DNA of 10,674 nucleotides from Gammaproteobacteria bacterium (GCA_006227775.1 SBFV01000301.1:1-10674), one strand, 5' to 3'. Positions 1 through 7,168 are shown, counted from the stretch's first letter. Notes: a model not told the origin generated them from the letters alone. Numbers and translations: made by a program.

Positions 1-1914
1 ATCAACGCCCAGAAGGACGAGGGCCGCCGTCCCGAACACCTGGACGACGGCGGTGACTACTTTCAGCGCAAGCTGATCGAGGTCTACGCCGAATATCAGG
101 CCGCCTGCACCCGTGGCGGCCAGGTGGACTTCGCCGAACTCCTGCTGCGTACCCACGAGTTGCTGCGCGACCGGCCCGACATCCGCTTCCACTACCAGCA
201 GCGCTTCGCCCACATCCTGGTGGACGAGTTCCAGGACACCAACGCCATCCAGTACGCCTGGCTGCGGCTCCTGGCCGGAGAGCGGGACAACCTCTTCCTG
301 GTGGGGGACGACGACCAATCCATCTATGGCTGGCGCGGGGCCAAGGTGGAGAACATGCAGCGCTTCCAGCGCGACTATCCCAACACCCAGGTGGTGCGCC
401 TGGAGCAGAATTACCGCTCCACCGGCACCATTCTCAAGGCCGCCAACGCCCTCATCGCCCACAATCCCAGCCGCCTGGGCAAGAACCTCTGGACCCAGGG
501 CGGCGAGGGCGAGCCCATCCAGCGCTACGCCGCCTTCAACGAGGTGGACGAGGCGCGTTTCGTCGTCGACCGCATTCGCCGCTACCTCACCGAGGAGGGC
601 TATCGCCGGACGGAGTGCGCCATTCTCTACCGCACCACCGCCCAGTCACGGCTGTTCGAGGAGGCCCTGCTCCAGGCCCAGATCCCCTACCGGGTGTATG
701 GGGGACTGCGCTTCTTCGAGCGCGCCGAGATCAAGGACGCCATGGCCTACCTGCGCCTGGTCGCCAACCCGGAGGACGACACCGCCTTCGAGCGCGCCGT
801 CAACAACCCGCCCCGGGGCATCGGCCTGCGCACCCTGGACAGCCTGCGCGAGCAGGCGCGGGACGCGCGGGTCTCGCTGTGGCGGGCGGCCCGCGATCTG
901 ACCGGCAGCGGCGCCCTCCCCCCCCGTGCCGCCGGTGCCGTCAACCAGTTCCTGGGCCTGATCGACACCCATCGCGCCCGCGCTCGCGACCTGAACCTGG
1001 AAGTCCTGACCCGGGACCTTATCGCCGCCGCCGGCCTGGCGGAGCACTATCGCAAGGAAAAGGACGGCAAGGGCCAGGACCGCATTGAAAACCTGGAGCA
1101 GTTGGTGGAGACCGCCCGGCGCTTCCGCCACGAGATGGGGTGGGACTACGCCGTACCCGTTACCGCTGAGGCCAGCCCCACGGTAAGCGCCGAGGCCAGC
1201 GCCCAGTCCAGCCCAGCGCCCAGCCCCCCGGGCGGCGACTCGGGCATGAGCCCGGACGCCGGGCCGATTGAACACAGTGATCTTGACGGCTTCCTCGCCC
1301 TCGCCGCGCTGGAGGCCGGCGATACCCAGGCCGACGAAGCCGAGGACGCGGTTCAGCTCATGACCCTGCACAGCGCCAAGGGCCTGGAGTTTCCCATCGT
1401 CTTCCTGGTTGGCGCCGAGGAGGGCCTCTTCCCCCACAGCCTCTCGGTCCAGGACCCCAGTCGCCTGGAGGAGGAGCGCCGTCTCTGCTACGTCGGCCTG
1501 ACGCGGGCCAAACAGCGCCTCTTCGTCTGCCATGCCGAGAGCCGGCGTTTTCGCGGCAGTGAGGAATACCCCTTCCCCTCCCGCTTCCTGCGCGAGATCC
1601 CGGTGGAACTGGTCCGGGAGGTACGGGGCGGCAGCCTCACCCGCTCCTCCTTCCATGACCGCGCTGACTTCCTGCCCCCCCGCACTCCCCCCGCCCACGC
1701 GGGCGGCCGGAGTGGGTCGGGGGGCTCGGTCGCGTCCAGGGACGACGCCGGCGGCTTTCACCTCGGCCAGCGGGTGTTGCATCCCAAGTTTGGCGAGGGC
1801 GTGGTGCTCAACAGCGAGGGTCAGGGCGCCGCGGCGCGCGTTCAGATCAATTTCTTGCGTGAGGGCACCAAGTGGCTGGTCCTCGCCTATGCCCGTCTGG
1901 AGCCGCTGGGATGA
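1..1914 (+). CDS. uvrD: DNA helicase II UvrD, 3' part (5' end outside window)
   Basis: Superfamily 1A 3'-5' DNA helicase that removes the incised strand in nucleotide excision repair and unwinds nicked DNA in mismatch repair. The frame is open from base 1 and gives 637 residues. By comparison with the E. coli enzyme (about 720 residues) roughly the first 150, including the Walker A motif, lie upstream. Numbering from base 1, visible motifs are II (VDEFQDT, 74-80), III (GDDDQSIYGWRGA, 102-114), IV (RLEQNYRST, 133-141), V (TLHSAKGLEFP, 455-465) and VI (ERRLCYVGLTRAKQ, 492-505). The C-terminal LGQRVLHPKFGEG segment (588-600) is the small beta domain that binds RNA polymerase in PcrA/UvrD. Two insertions are absent from E. 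coli UvrD: an Ala/Ser/Pro-rich stretch at about 388-423 and a Pro/Gly-rich one at about 559-575. The conserved FNE-DEARFVV and LRFFER-EIKDA segments favour UvrD over Rep. Confidence 0.97.
   Translation: MNAQKDEGRRPEHLDDGGDYFQRKLIEVYAEYQAACTRGGQVDFAELLLRTHELLRDRPDIRFHYQQRFAHILVDEFQDTNAIQYAWLRLLAGERDNLFLVGDDDQSIYGWRGAKVENMQRFQRDYPNTQVVRLEQNYRSTGTILKAANALIAHNPSRLGKNLWTQGGEGEPIQRYAAFNEVDEARFVVDRIRRYLTEEGYRRTECAILYRTTAQSRLFEEALLQAQIPYRVYGGLRFFERAEIKDAMAYLRLVANPEDDTAFERAVNNPPRGIGLRTLDSLREQARDARVSLWRAARDLTGSGALPPRAAGAVNQFLGLIDTHRARARDLNLEVLTRDLIAAAGLAEHYRKEKDGKGQDRIENLEQLVETARRFRHEMGWDYAVPVTAEASPTVSAEASAQSSPAPSPPGGDSGMSPDAGPIEHSDLDGFLALAALEAGDTQADEAEDAVQLMTLHSAKGLEFPIVFLVGAEEGLFPHSLSVQDPSRLEEERRLCYVGLTRAKQRLFVCHAESRRFRGSEEYPFPSRFLREIPVELVREVRGGSLTRSSFHDRADFLPPRTPPAHAGGRSGSGGSVASRDDAGGFHLGQRVLHPKFGEGVVLNSEGQGAAARVQINFLREGTKWLVLAYARLEPLG
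1162..1269 (+). other. Low-complexity Ala/Ser/Pro linker inside uvrD
   Basis: About 36 codons rich in Ala, Ser, Pro and Gly, read in frame between the 2B region and the conserved segment before motif V. The DNA carries imperfect short direct repeats (gaggccagc near 1168 and 1192, then cagcccagcgcccagc). E. coli UvrD has about 13 residues between the flanking conserved blocks; here there are about 54. It is probably a flexible insertion near the 2B hinge that grew by slippage. No function is implied. Confidence 0.6.
1674..1725 (+). repeat. GC-rich imperfect palindrome in the uvrD coding sequence
   Basis: The outer arms 1674-1688 and 1709-1725 pair as cactcc with ggagtg, then as a C-run/G-run stem after a 3-base bulge. 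The inner arms ccgccc (1691-1696) and gggcgg (1701-1706) close on a 4-base loop, with a 2x2 C mismatch between the two stems. The whole could fold into a roughly 50-nt hairpin. It is read in frame as a PPRTPPAHAGG-type linker just before the UvrD C-terminal domain, where E. coli UvrD is about 19 residues shorter. It resembles a REP-type palindromic unit inserted in frame, but only one copy is visible here. Confidence 0.5.
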
Positions 1915-2060
1915 TCCCGCTGCGCATTCGCCAGGCCCAAGGGCCACTTTGTCGGTCCTTCGCGGTCGATCCCTTCAAGCGGTTGGTGAGACTGAGACGC
2001 CGGCTGACGCCCAGTTGGACATCCGGGTGGGGGTTGCCGCCGGCGACCCATCGGACCGGA

Positions 2061-3239
2061 ATGCGATTGGCTTGCCCGGCCTATCCTGGATACCTCCTCT
2101 GGTTGGCCCTGGTCCTGTTGCTACCGACGGGCTGCCGCTCCGACACCGGACCCGCCCCCATCAGCGGCGAGGTGCCCGAGGCCAAGGGCTGGACCCTGGA
2201 GGTGCTGGCCCGGGACCTGGAGAATCCCTGGGGCATCGCCTGGCTCCCCGACGGTTCGGCCCTGATCACGGAGCGGCCAGGGCGTCTGCGCCGGTTCCGC
2301 GATGGCCACCTCGAACCGGAGCCGATCGCCGGTCTGCCACCGATCCTGTCCTACGGCCAGGGAGGGCTCCTGGACATCGCCTTGCACCCGGATTTCGCCA
2401 CCAACCGCCTGATCTATCTCAGTCTGGTCATCGGCACCCCCGAGGCCAACCGCACCGCCCTCGCGCGGGGTCGCCTGACGGACGCCGGCCTGCAAGGAAC
2501 GGAAATCATCTTTCTGAACGCGGACGTCAAGGATGGCGCCCAGCACTTCGGCTCACGGTTGCTCTTTTTGCCTGACCGCAGCCTGCTCATGAGCATCGGC
2601 GACGGCGGCAATCCCCCCCTGGCCTTCGCCGGCGCCAACATCCGTAACCAGGCCCAGAACCTCGGCACCCACTTCGGCAAGATCCTGCGCCTGCGGGACG
2701 ACGGCAGCCCCCACCCCGACAACCCCTTCCGCGACCGGCCGGGTGCCCGGCCCGAGATCTGGACCCTGGGCCACCGCAACGTCCAGGGCCTGGCCCTGGA
2801 CCATCAGGGGCGCGTCTGGGCCAACGAGCACGGTTCCCGGGGCGGAGACGAGCTCAACCTCATCGAGGGCGGCGCCAACTACGGCTGGCCGGAGGTCAGC
2901 TATAGCATGGAATACTGGGGCCCTCCCGTCGCCAGTAAGCAAAGCGGGCCTGGCTTCCGGGACCCGGTGCTGGTGTGGACGCCGTCCAAGGCCCCCAGCG
3001 GTCTGACCTTCTACACCGGCGACCGCTATCCCGGCTGGCGGGGCAACCTGTTCAGTGGCGCCCTCAAGTTCCAGCAGATCCGGCGCCTGGTGCTGGACGA
3101 TACCCGGGTGGTGGCGGAAGACAAGCTCAGCATCGGCCAGCGGGTGCGGGACCTGCGTCAGGGCCCCGACGGCTATCTCTATGTGCTGACCGACCATCAC
3201 GACGGCCAACTGCTGCGCATCCTGCCCGCTGCCGAATGA
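2061..3239 (+). CDS. PQQ-dependent aldose sugar dehydrogenase (YliI/Asd type), predicted lipoprotein
   Basis: Six-bladed beta-propeller quinoprotein of the soluble glucose dehydrogenase family, which oxidises aldoses to lactones with PQQ and calcium in the periplasm. From ATG 2061 the protein has 392 residues. It starts with a hydrophobic signal (about residues 10-22) ending in a lipobox-like LPTGC with Cys25, so it is probably lipid-anchored. Family landmarks are the PWGIAWLPDG blade start (57-65), GQGGLLDIALHPDF (99-112), His162 in AQHFGSRL (the catalytic-base position), GDGGN (180-184), GHRNVQG (237-243), NEHGSRGGDELN (255-266) and RVRDLRQGPDGYLY (361-374). It resembles E. coli YliI throughout. 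The frame is open further upstream: an ATG at 1911 overlapping the uvrD stop (ATGA) would add 50 residues, but would bury the signal peptide, so 2061 is preferred despite a weak ribosome binding site. hemW follows 25 bases downstream. The natural substrate cannot be read from sequence. Confidence 0.88.
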   Translation: MRLACPAYPGYLLWLALVLLLPTGCRSDTGPAPISGEVPEAKGWTLEVLARDLENPWGIAWLPDGSALITERPGRLRRFRDGHLEPEPIAGLPPILSYGQGGLLDIALHPDFATNRLIYLSLVIGTPEANRTALARGRLTDAGLQGTEIIFLNADVKDGAQHFGSRLLFLPDRSLLMSIGDGGNPPLAFAGANIRNQAQNLGTHFGKILRLRDDGSPHPDNPFRDRPGARPEIWTLGHRNVQGLALDHQGRVWANEHGSRGGDELNLIEGGANYGWPEVSYSMEYWGPPVASKQSGPGFRDPVLVWTPSKAPSGLTFYTGDRYPGWRGNLFSGALKFQQIRRLVLDDTRVVAEDKLSIGQRVRDLRQGPDGYLYVLTDHHDGQLLRILPAAE

Positions 3240-3264
3240 TCCGATCCCAGGGGAAGATGACCCC

Positions 3265-4479
3265 ATGATCTCCCAGGCTGATGCACCGCCAGACACTGGC
3301 GCTTTCCGCCCTCCCCTTTCCCTCTACGTCCACATCCCCTGGTGCCTGCGGAAGTGCCCTTATTGCGATTTCAACTCTCATAACGCTCCAGGCCGGATCC
3401 CGGAGATGGCCTATGTGGAGGCCCTGTTGCGCGACCTGGATGTGGAGCTTGCTGTCGGCCCGAGGCCAGGTCCCCTGGTCTCCGTTTTCATCGGTGGCGG
3501 CACCCCCAGCCTCTTCTCCGGCCCCGCCATCGCCCGCCTGCTCGCGGGCCTCCGCCAGCGCCTGCCCCTGAGCGATGCCACCGAGATCACCCTGGAGGCC
3601 AACCCAGGCGCCGCGGATGCCGCCCACTTCGCCTCCTATCGGGAGGCGGGGGTCAACCGCCTGTCCCTGGGCGTTCAGAGCCTGGACGCTGGTCGACTCC
3701 AGGATCTGGGCCGCATCCATGGCCCCGGGGAGGCCCGCCAGGCCATGCGCCTGGCCCGCCAGGTGGGCTACGACAACGTCAACCTGGACCTGATGTTCGC
3801 CTTGCCGCGGCAGGATCTGGCGGAAGCCAAGACGGATCTCTGCCGGGCTCTGGAGCTGGAGCCGGAACATCTGTCCTATTACCAGCTCACCCTGGAGCCG
3901 AATACCCCCTTCCATGCCGCCCCGCCGCCCCTGCCCGATGAGGATCTGAGCGCCGATATGCTGCTGCAGGGACTGGAACTGCTTGCTGACGCCGGCTTTA
4001 CCCAGTACGAGGTCTCCGCCCATGCCCGGCCGGGGCGCCACTGCCGGCACAATCTCAACTACTGGACTTTCGGCGATTATCTGGGGATCGGCGCGGGGGC
4101 CCATGGGAAACTGACCGACCCGGTCAGCGGACGAGTCCAGCGCCGGGCCAAGCCCCGTCATCCCACCGCCTATCTGGATGCCCTCGGCATCGCCGGCCAG
4201 GTGCCCATGAGACCGATCGGCACGACGCGGGGGCTCGACGAGGACGACCTGGTCCTGGAATTCGCCATGAACGCCCTGAGGCTGACGGAAGGATTCGAGC
4301 TCCCCCTCTTCCGGCGCAGGACCGGTCTGGAACCCTCCTGCCTGGCCGGCCCCCTCGATAAGGCCCGCCGGGGCGGATTGGTGGAGGTCCATGACCATTG
4401 GGTCAGTCCCACGGAACGGGGGCGCTGGTTCCTCACTGACCTGATCGCCCATTTCATGGCCGCAGTGACGGATAGATGA
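3265..4479 (+). CDS. hemW: Radical SAM haem chaperone HemW
   Basis: Member of the HemN-like radical SAM family that binds haem and is thought to deliver it to respiratory enzymes. It was long annotated as oxygen-independent coproporphyrinogen III oxidase. The protein has 404 residues; E. coli HemW has about 378. It carries the CX3CX2C iron-sulfur motif at Cys27, Cys31 and Cys34 (HIPWCLRKCPYCDFNS), GGGTPS (77-82), EANP (111-114), NRLSLGVQS (131-139), the HNLNYW motif typical of HemW (262-267), the GIGAGAHG loop (274-281) and a C-terminal winged-helix-like HemN domain. The start is supported by aggggaa 8-14 bases upstream. HemW usually sits beside rdgB in gammaproteobacteria; here it follows a sugar dehydrogenase, perhaps in one transcript. 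A genuine HemN is less likely because of the HNxxYW motif and the shorter N-terminus. Confidence 0.95.
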   Translation: MISQADAPPDTGAFRPPLSLYVHIPWCLRKCPYCDFNSHNAPGRIPEMAYVEALLRDLDVELAVGPRPGPLVSVFIGGGTPSLFSGPAIARLLAGLRQRLPLSDATEITLEANPGAADAAHFASYREAGVNRLSLGVQSLDAGRLQDLGRIHGPGEARQAMRLARQVGYDNVNLDLMFALPRQDLAEAKTDLCRALELEPEHLSYYQLTLEPNTPFHAAPPPLPDEDLSADMLLQGLELLADAGFTQYEVSAHARPGRHCRHNLNYWTFGDYLGIGAGAHGKLTDPVSGRVQRRAKPRHPTAYLDALGIAGQVPMRPIGTTRGLDEDDLVLEFAMNALRLTEGFELPLFRRRTGLEPSCLAGPLDKARRGGLVEVHDHWVSPTERGRWFLTDLIAHFMAAVTDR

Positions 4480-4531
4480 CTAGCGGCCCCGCATTTCATA
4501 AAATTAGCTCCCTCTAACACTCCCGGAAACC

Positions 4532-4550
4532 AGGGAATTTGGCCTTCCCT
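4532..4550 (+). other. Small hairpin in the hemW-dsrC-like gap
   Basis: agggaa (4532-4537) and ttccct (4545-4550) form a perfect 6-bp stem with a 7-base loop, 52 bases after the hemW stop. No U-run follows, so it is a poor intrinsic terminator. It could be part of the leader of the next gene. The rest of the 173-bp gap holds an AT-rich stretch with a -10-like taaaat (4499-4504), lacking a convincing -35 box, and a GC-rich segment around 4583-4606 with short complementary arms. Confidence 0.25.
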
Positions 4551-4652
4551 AACGAGAAGCGGTCCAAATCCGGTGGTCGGGAGCCGCCGCCGCGGCGCAT
4601 TGCGGCCACCCATGACCATTGACAACTACTTTGACGCGAGGAGCGAAGAATT

Positions 4653-4991
4653 ATGTCCATCGAGGTTAACGGCAAGACCATCGCCACCGACCACAACGGC
4701 AATCTGGTCAACTTTCAGGACTGGGACAAGGACGTAGCCATGGCCCTGGCCGCCAAGGATGATATCGAGTTGACCCAGGAGCACTGGGACGTGCTGGAAT
4801 ATCTCCGCGACGAGTACATCAACAACAACGGCAATCAGCCCATGGAGCGTCAGATCAACAAGGACATGGGCAAACGCTGGGGCAAGACGGTCACCAGCAA
4901 GGACCTCTACAAGCTCTTTCCCTTGGCCCCCAGCAAGCAGGGGAACCGCATCGCCGGTCTGCCCTTTGTGGCGCGCAAGGGCGGTTATTGA
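4653..4991 (+). CDS. DsrC/TusE-family protein lacking both conserved cysteines (RspA-like)
   Basis: The 112-residue protein has the full DsrC/TusE fold signature: an N-terminal IEVNGKTI-TD-G-L strand region, W24 in the DW motif, ELTQEHWDVLEYLRDEY (39-55), the GK-WGK helix region (73-78), KDLYKLFP (83-90) and IAGLP (100-104). DsrC proteins carry persulfides on the penultimate C-terminal Cys and a second Cys in the KQACR-AGLP region; TusE keeps only the C-terminal one. Here there is no cysteine at all: the second position is Asn98 (KQGNRIAGLP) and the protein ends RKGGY. It therefore cannot act as a sulfur carrier. Cysteine-less paralogs have been called RspA and proposed to be regulatory; that role is inference. 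The start is supported by gaggag about 9 bases upstream. The gene stands alone, is read toward ratB, has an Asn-rich centre (56-61) and looks less GC-rich than its neighbours by eye. Confidence 0.9.
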   Translation: MSIEVNGKTIATDHNGNLVNFQDWDKDVAMALAAKDDIELTQEHWDVLEYLRDEYINNNGNQPMERQINKDMGKRWGKTVTSKDLYKLFPLAPSKQGNRIAGLPFVARKGGY

Positions 4992-5005
4992 CCTTCTTGA
5001 CGCCC

Positions 5006-5032
5006 GGATCCCTGTGCCGGTAACAGGGATCC
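5006..5032. terminator. Perfect hairpin between convergent genes, probable bidirectional terminator
   Basis: ggatccctgt (5006-5015) and acagggatcc (5023-5032) are exact reverse complements over 10 bp with a 7-base loop. The hairpin lies 14 bases past the dsrC-like stop and 11 bases past the ratB stop on the other strand. A second stem, ccggcg/cgccgg (5037-5054), overlaps the ratB stop. Neither strand shows a clear U-run, so termination without a poly-U tail, or mRNA 3'-end protection, is inferred from position. Confidence 0.55.
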
Positions 5033-5043
5033 AGCCCCGGCGT

Positions 5044-5367
5044 TCATGCGCCGGCCTCTTCTCCCGCCCCCTTGCGCATGACCTTGCCTGCCGCCGCCCG
5101 TTTTTTACGTTGTTCGTTCGGATCGGCGATCAGCGGGCGATAGATCTCCACGCGATCGGCATCGACCAGGGGCTGGGCCAGTTTGGTCAGCTTGCCGTAA
5201 ATCCCCACCTTGTTGACGGCCAGATCGATCTCGGGGAAGCGCGCGAGCACTCCCGAACGGTCGATGGCCTCCCCTACGGTCATGCCCGGCGGGCCCTGAA
5301 CGGTCAACAGGACCTGGGCATCCCTGCCGGCGTAGGCCACTTCCACCCGCAGCATCGTTTCAGACAC
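5044..5367 (-). CDS. ratB: RnfH/RatB family ubiquitin-like protein
   Basis: Small protein of the UPF0125/RnfH family with a beta-grasp fold. It is encoded next to ratA in many gammaproteobacteria and elsewhere with rnf electron-transport genes; its biochemical role is not established, and an antitoxin function for RatA is not supported. From GTG 5367 it has 107 residues: LRVEVAYAG (6-14), NKVGIYGKLTKLAQPL (52-67) and DRVEIYRPLIADP (71-83), then a basic tail rich in Lys/Arg. The GTG is chosen because gagg lies 6 bases upstream and because it places MSETMLRVEVAYA like known N-termini. An ATG at 5355 is a weaker alternative, and a longer open frame to 5439 would run through ratA. The start overlaps the ratA stop by 8 bases (GTGTCTGA), indicating translational coupling. 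Confidence 0.88.
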   Translation of the reverse strand: MSETMLRVEVAYAGRDAQVLLTVQGPPGMTVGEAIDRSGVLARFPEIDLAVNKVGIYGKLTKLAQPLVDADRVEIYRPLIADPNEQRKKRAAAGKVMRKGAGEEAGA

Positions 5368-5794
5368 GATACACCTCATCCGCGCGCTTGCAGAAGGCAT
5401 CCACCATCGAATTGGCGATTTGATTGAATACGGGGCCAAAGGCTTTGTCGATCAGGGCCCCGGCGAATTCGAAGTCCAGGGTCAGGCTCACCTTGCAGGC
5501 ATCCTCCCGCAGCGGAAGGAAGCTCCAGCGACCGCGCAAATACTTGAAGGGACCGTCGCGGAGCTCAAGCTCCATCCACTCATTCTCCACATAGCGATTA
5601 CAGGTGGAGAAGGACTGCTGAATCCCGATCCGCGCAACCACCAGTTCCGCGCAGATGCGGTTCTCCTCGCGGCTGAGGATGCGCGTGGTCTGACACCAGG
5701 GCAGGAAACCAGGATAGGCCTCGACATCCCGCACCAACTGGAACATCTCCGGGGCGGAGTGGTGGACCAGGGCGCTCTTGCTGACTCTGGCCAT
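5360..5794 (-). CDS. ratA: RatA/PasT family START-domain protein
   Basis: A 144-residue SRPBCC/START-fold protein of the Coq10/RatA family. In E. coli, RatA (PasT) has been reported to hinder 70S ribosome assembly; relatives in the Coq10 branch bind ubiquinone and support respiration, so lipid or quinone binding is an alternative role. Conserved blocks are YPGFLPWC (27-34), DGPFKYLRGRW (80-90), LDFEF (106-110) and the C-terminal amphipathic helix FGPVFNQIANSMVDAFCKRA (119-138). Its ATG directly follows the TGA of the symporter gene with no spacer, and ratB begins inside its last codons, so all three are probably translated from one message. smpB, often divergent from ratA in this class, is not in the window. 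Confidence 0.93.
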   Translation of the reverse strand: MARVSKSALVHHSAPEMFQLVRDVEAYPGFLPWCQTTRILSREENRICAELVVARIGIQQSFSTCNRYVENEWMELELRDGPFKYLRGRWSFLPLREDACKVSLTLDFEFAGALIDKAFGPVFNQIANSMVDAFCKRADEVYRV

Positions 5795-7168
5795 TCAGAT
5801 CACCCCCAGCCCGCTCATGAAGATCAACAGGACCCCCAAGGGCGCCAGATAGCGCGCGGCGAAACGCCAGGCCTGGTAAAGGGGACCATCCTCCATCTGG
5901 AGTTCATCCACCGTGGAGCCGCGCCCCATGAACCAACTGGCGAAGAGGGCCATGGCCAGACCGCCCAGGGGGAGCATAATGTTGGCGGTGAGGATGTCGA
6001 AGATATCGAAGAGGCCGTTGGACTTGGCTTCGCCGTGGAAATCGAAGGTGAAGGCCCAGTCGCTGAAGGACAGGATGGTGACGATCCCCAGCAGCCAGGC
6101 CAGGGTCCCCACCACGGCGGCGGCCCGCACCCGGTTCATGCCCCGGTTTTCCACCAACCAGGCCGCCGCGGGTTCGACCAGGGATATAGCCGAGGTCCAG
6201 GCGGCAAAGACCAGCAGGACGAAAAAGAGGGTGCCGAACAGGAGCCCACCGGGCATCTGGCCAAAGGCGATGGGCAGGGTCATGAAGACCAGTCCCGGGC
6301 CGGCTCCCGGCTCCATGCCGTTGGCGAAGACGATGGGGAAGATAGCCAACCCCGCCACCAGCGATACCAAGGTATCCAGGCTGGCGATGATCAGCGATGA
6401 ACGCAGGATCGAAGCGTTGCGCGGCAGATAGGAGCCATACATCATGATGGCGCCCATTCCCAGGCTGAGGGTGAAGAAGGCCTGGCCCATGGCCTGGATG
6501 ACCGAGCCCCGGGTGAGGGCGGAAAAATCCGGTACCAGGAGGAACTCCATCCCCCGCAGAAACTGACCGGTGGTCAGGGCGTAGCCCACCAGGGCCAGCA
6601 GCAGGATAAAGAGCGCGGGCATCATGACCTTCACGGCCTGTTCCAGGCCCGACTTGACGCCCCGGGAAACCACGATGGTGGTCATGACCATGAAAATGGT
6701 GTGCCATGCCAGCAGGCGCTCGGGGTCGCTGACCAGGGCAGCGAAAAGTTCCGCCGCCGTTTCACCATTGAGACCCGCGAAACTGCCACCCATGGCCCGG
6801 AAGACATAGGCCAGGGTCCAGCCCGCGATGACGCTGTAATAGGAGAGGATCAGAAACCCAGCGACCATGCCCCCCCAACCCAGAAAGACCCAGAGGCCAT
6901 TGAGGCCCTCCGCCGCGGCCAGGCTGCGCATCGTATTGATGGGGCTCTGACGACCACGCCGGCCGATGAGGATCTCCGCCATCATGATGGGGATTCCGAT
7001 CAGGAGGACGCACAGGAGATAGACCAGGACGAAGGCCCCGCCCCCGTTATCTCCCGCCATGTAGGGGAATTTCCAGACGTTGCCAAGACCTACGGCGGAG
7101 CCGGTGGCGGCCAGAATGAAGGCCAGCCGCGAGGACCACATGCCATGGACTGAATGAGTTGCCGCCAT
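5795..7168 (-). CDS. Sodium-dependent transporter, neurotransmitter:sodium symporter (NSS/SNF) family
   Basis: Inner-membrane LeuT-fold symporter that probably couples sodium entry to uptake of an amino acid or similar solute. The protein has 457 residues, close to MhsT/TnaT-type bacterial members with 11 membrane segments. The family signature in TM1 is clear: AVGLGNVWKFPYMAGDNGGGAF at residues 25-46 holds the sodium-site residues and unwound TM1 region. Further hydrophobic segments lie at about 46-65, 90-120, 152-168, 185-200, 225-250, 262-285, 292-330, 345-370, 395-412 and 437-457, with the YGSYLPRNASI loop after TM6. The start ATG has gggag five bases upstream. The gene sits between glmM and ratA with ratA directly abutting, a link to respiration or ribosome function that the sequence does not explain. 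Substrate cannot be assigned. Confidence 0.93.
   Translation of the reverse strand: MAATHSVHGMWSSRLAFILAATGSAVGLGNVWKFPYMAGDNGGGAFVLVYLLCVLLIGIPIMMAEILIGRRGRQSPINTMRSLAAAEGLNGLWVFLGWGGMVAGFLILSYYSVIAGWTLAYVFRAMGGSFAGLNGETAAELFAALVSDPERLLAWHTIFMVMTTIVVSRGVKSGLEQAVKVMMPALFILLLALVGYALTTGQFLRGMEFLLVPDFSALTRGSVIQAMGQAFFTLSLGMGAIMMYGSYLPRNASILRSSLIIASLDTLVSLVAGLAIFPIVFANGMEPGAGPGLVFMTLPIAFGQMPGGLLFGTLFFVLLVFAAWTSAISLVEPAAAWLVENRGMNRVRAAAVVGTLAWLLGIVTILSFSDWAFTFDFHGEAKSNGLFDIFDILTANIMLPLGGLAMALFASWFMGRGSTVDELQMEDGPLYQAWRFAARYLAPLGVLLIFMSGLGVI

Noticed and set aside
646..1947. Long minus-strand open frame of 433 codons antisense to uvrD
   Set aside because: It is the mirror of GC-rich coding sequence. 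The encoded protein has Gly/Ala/Val low complexity with no recognisable domain, while the plus frame is unmistakably UvrD.
3127..4452. Minus-strand open frame of 441 codons across hemW
   Set aside because: Fully antisense to hemW, with no domain features and a composition typical of shadow frames.
4619..4647. ttgaca at 4619-4624 as a -35 box for the DsrC-like gene
   Set aside because: The -10 position 17 bases on reads agcgaa, and the site would place transcription start essentially at the ATG.
5044..5794. ratA-ratB as a classical type II toxin-antitoxin module
   Set aside because: RatB is not supported as an antitoxin, RatA belongs to the Coq10/START family, and the pair is conserved as core genes rather than as a mobile module.
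5420..6400. Plus-strand open frame of 326 codons across ratA and the symporter gene
   Set aside because: The product is His/Gln/Glu/Gly-rich, typical of the complement of membrane-protein codons; the minus frames match known families.
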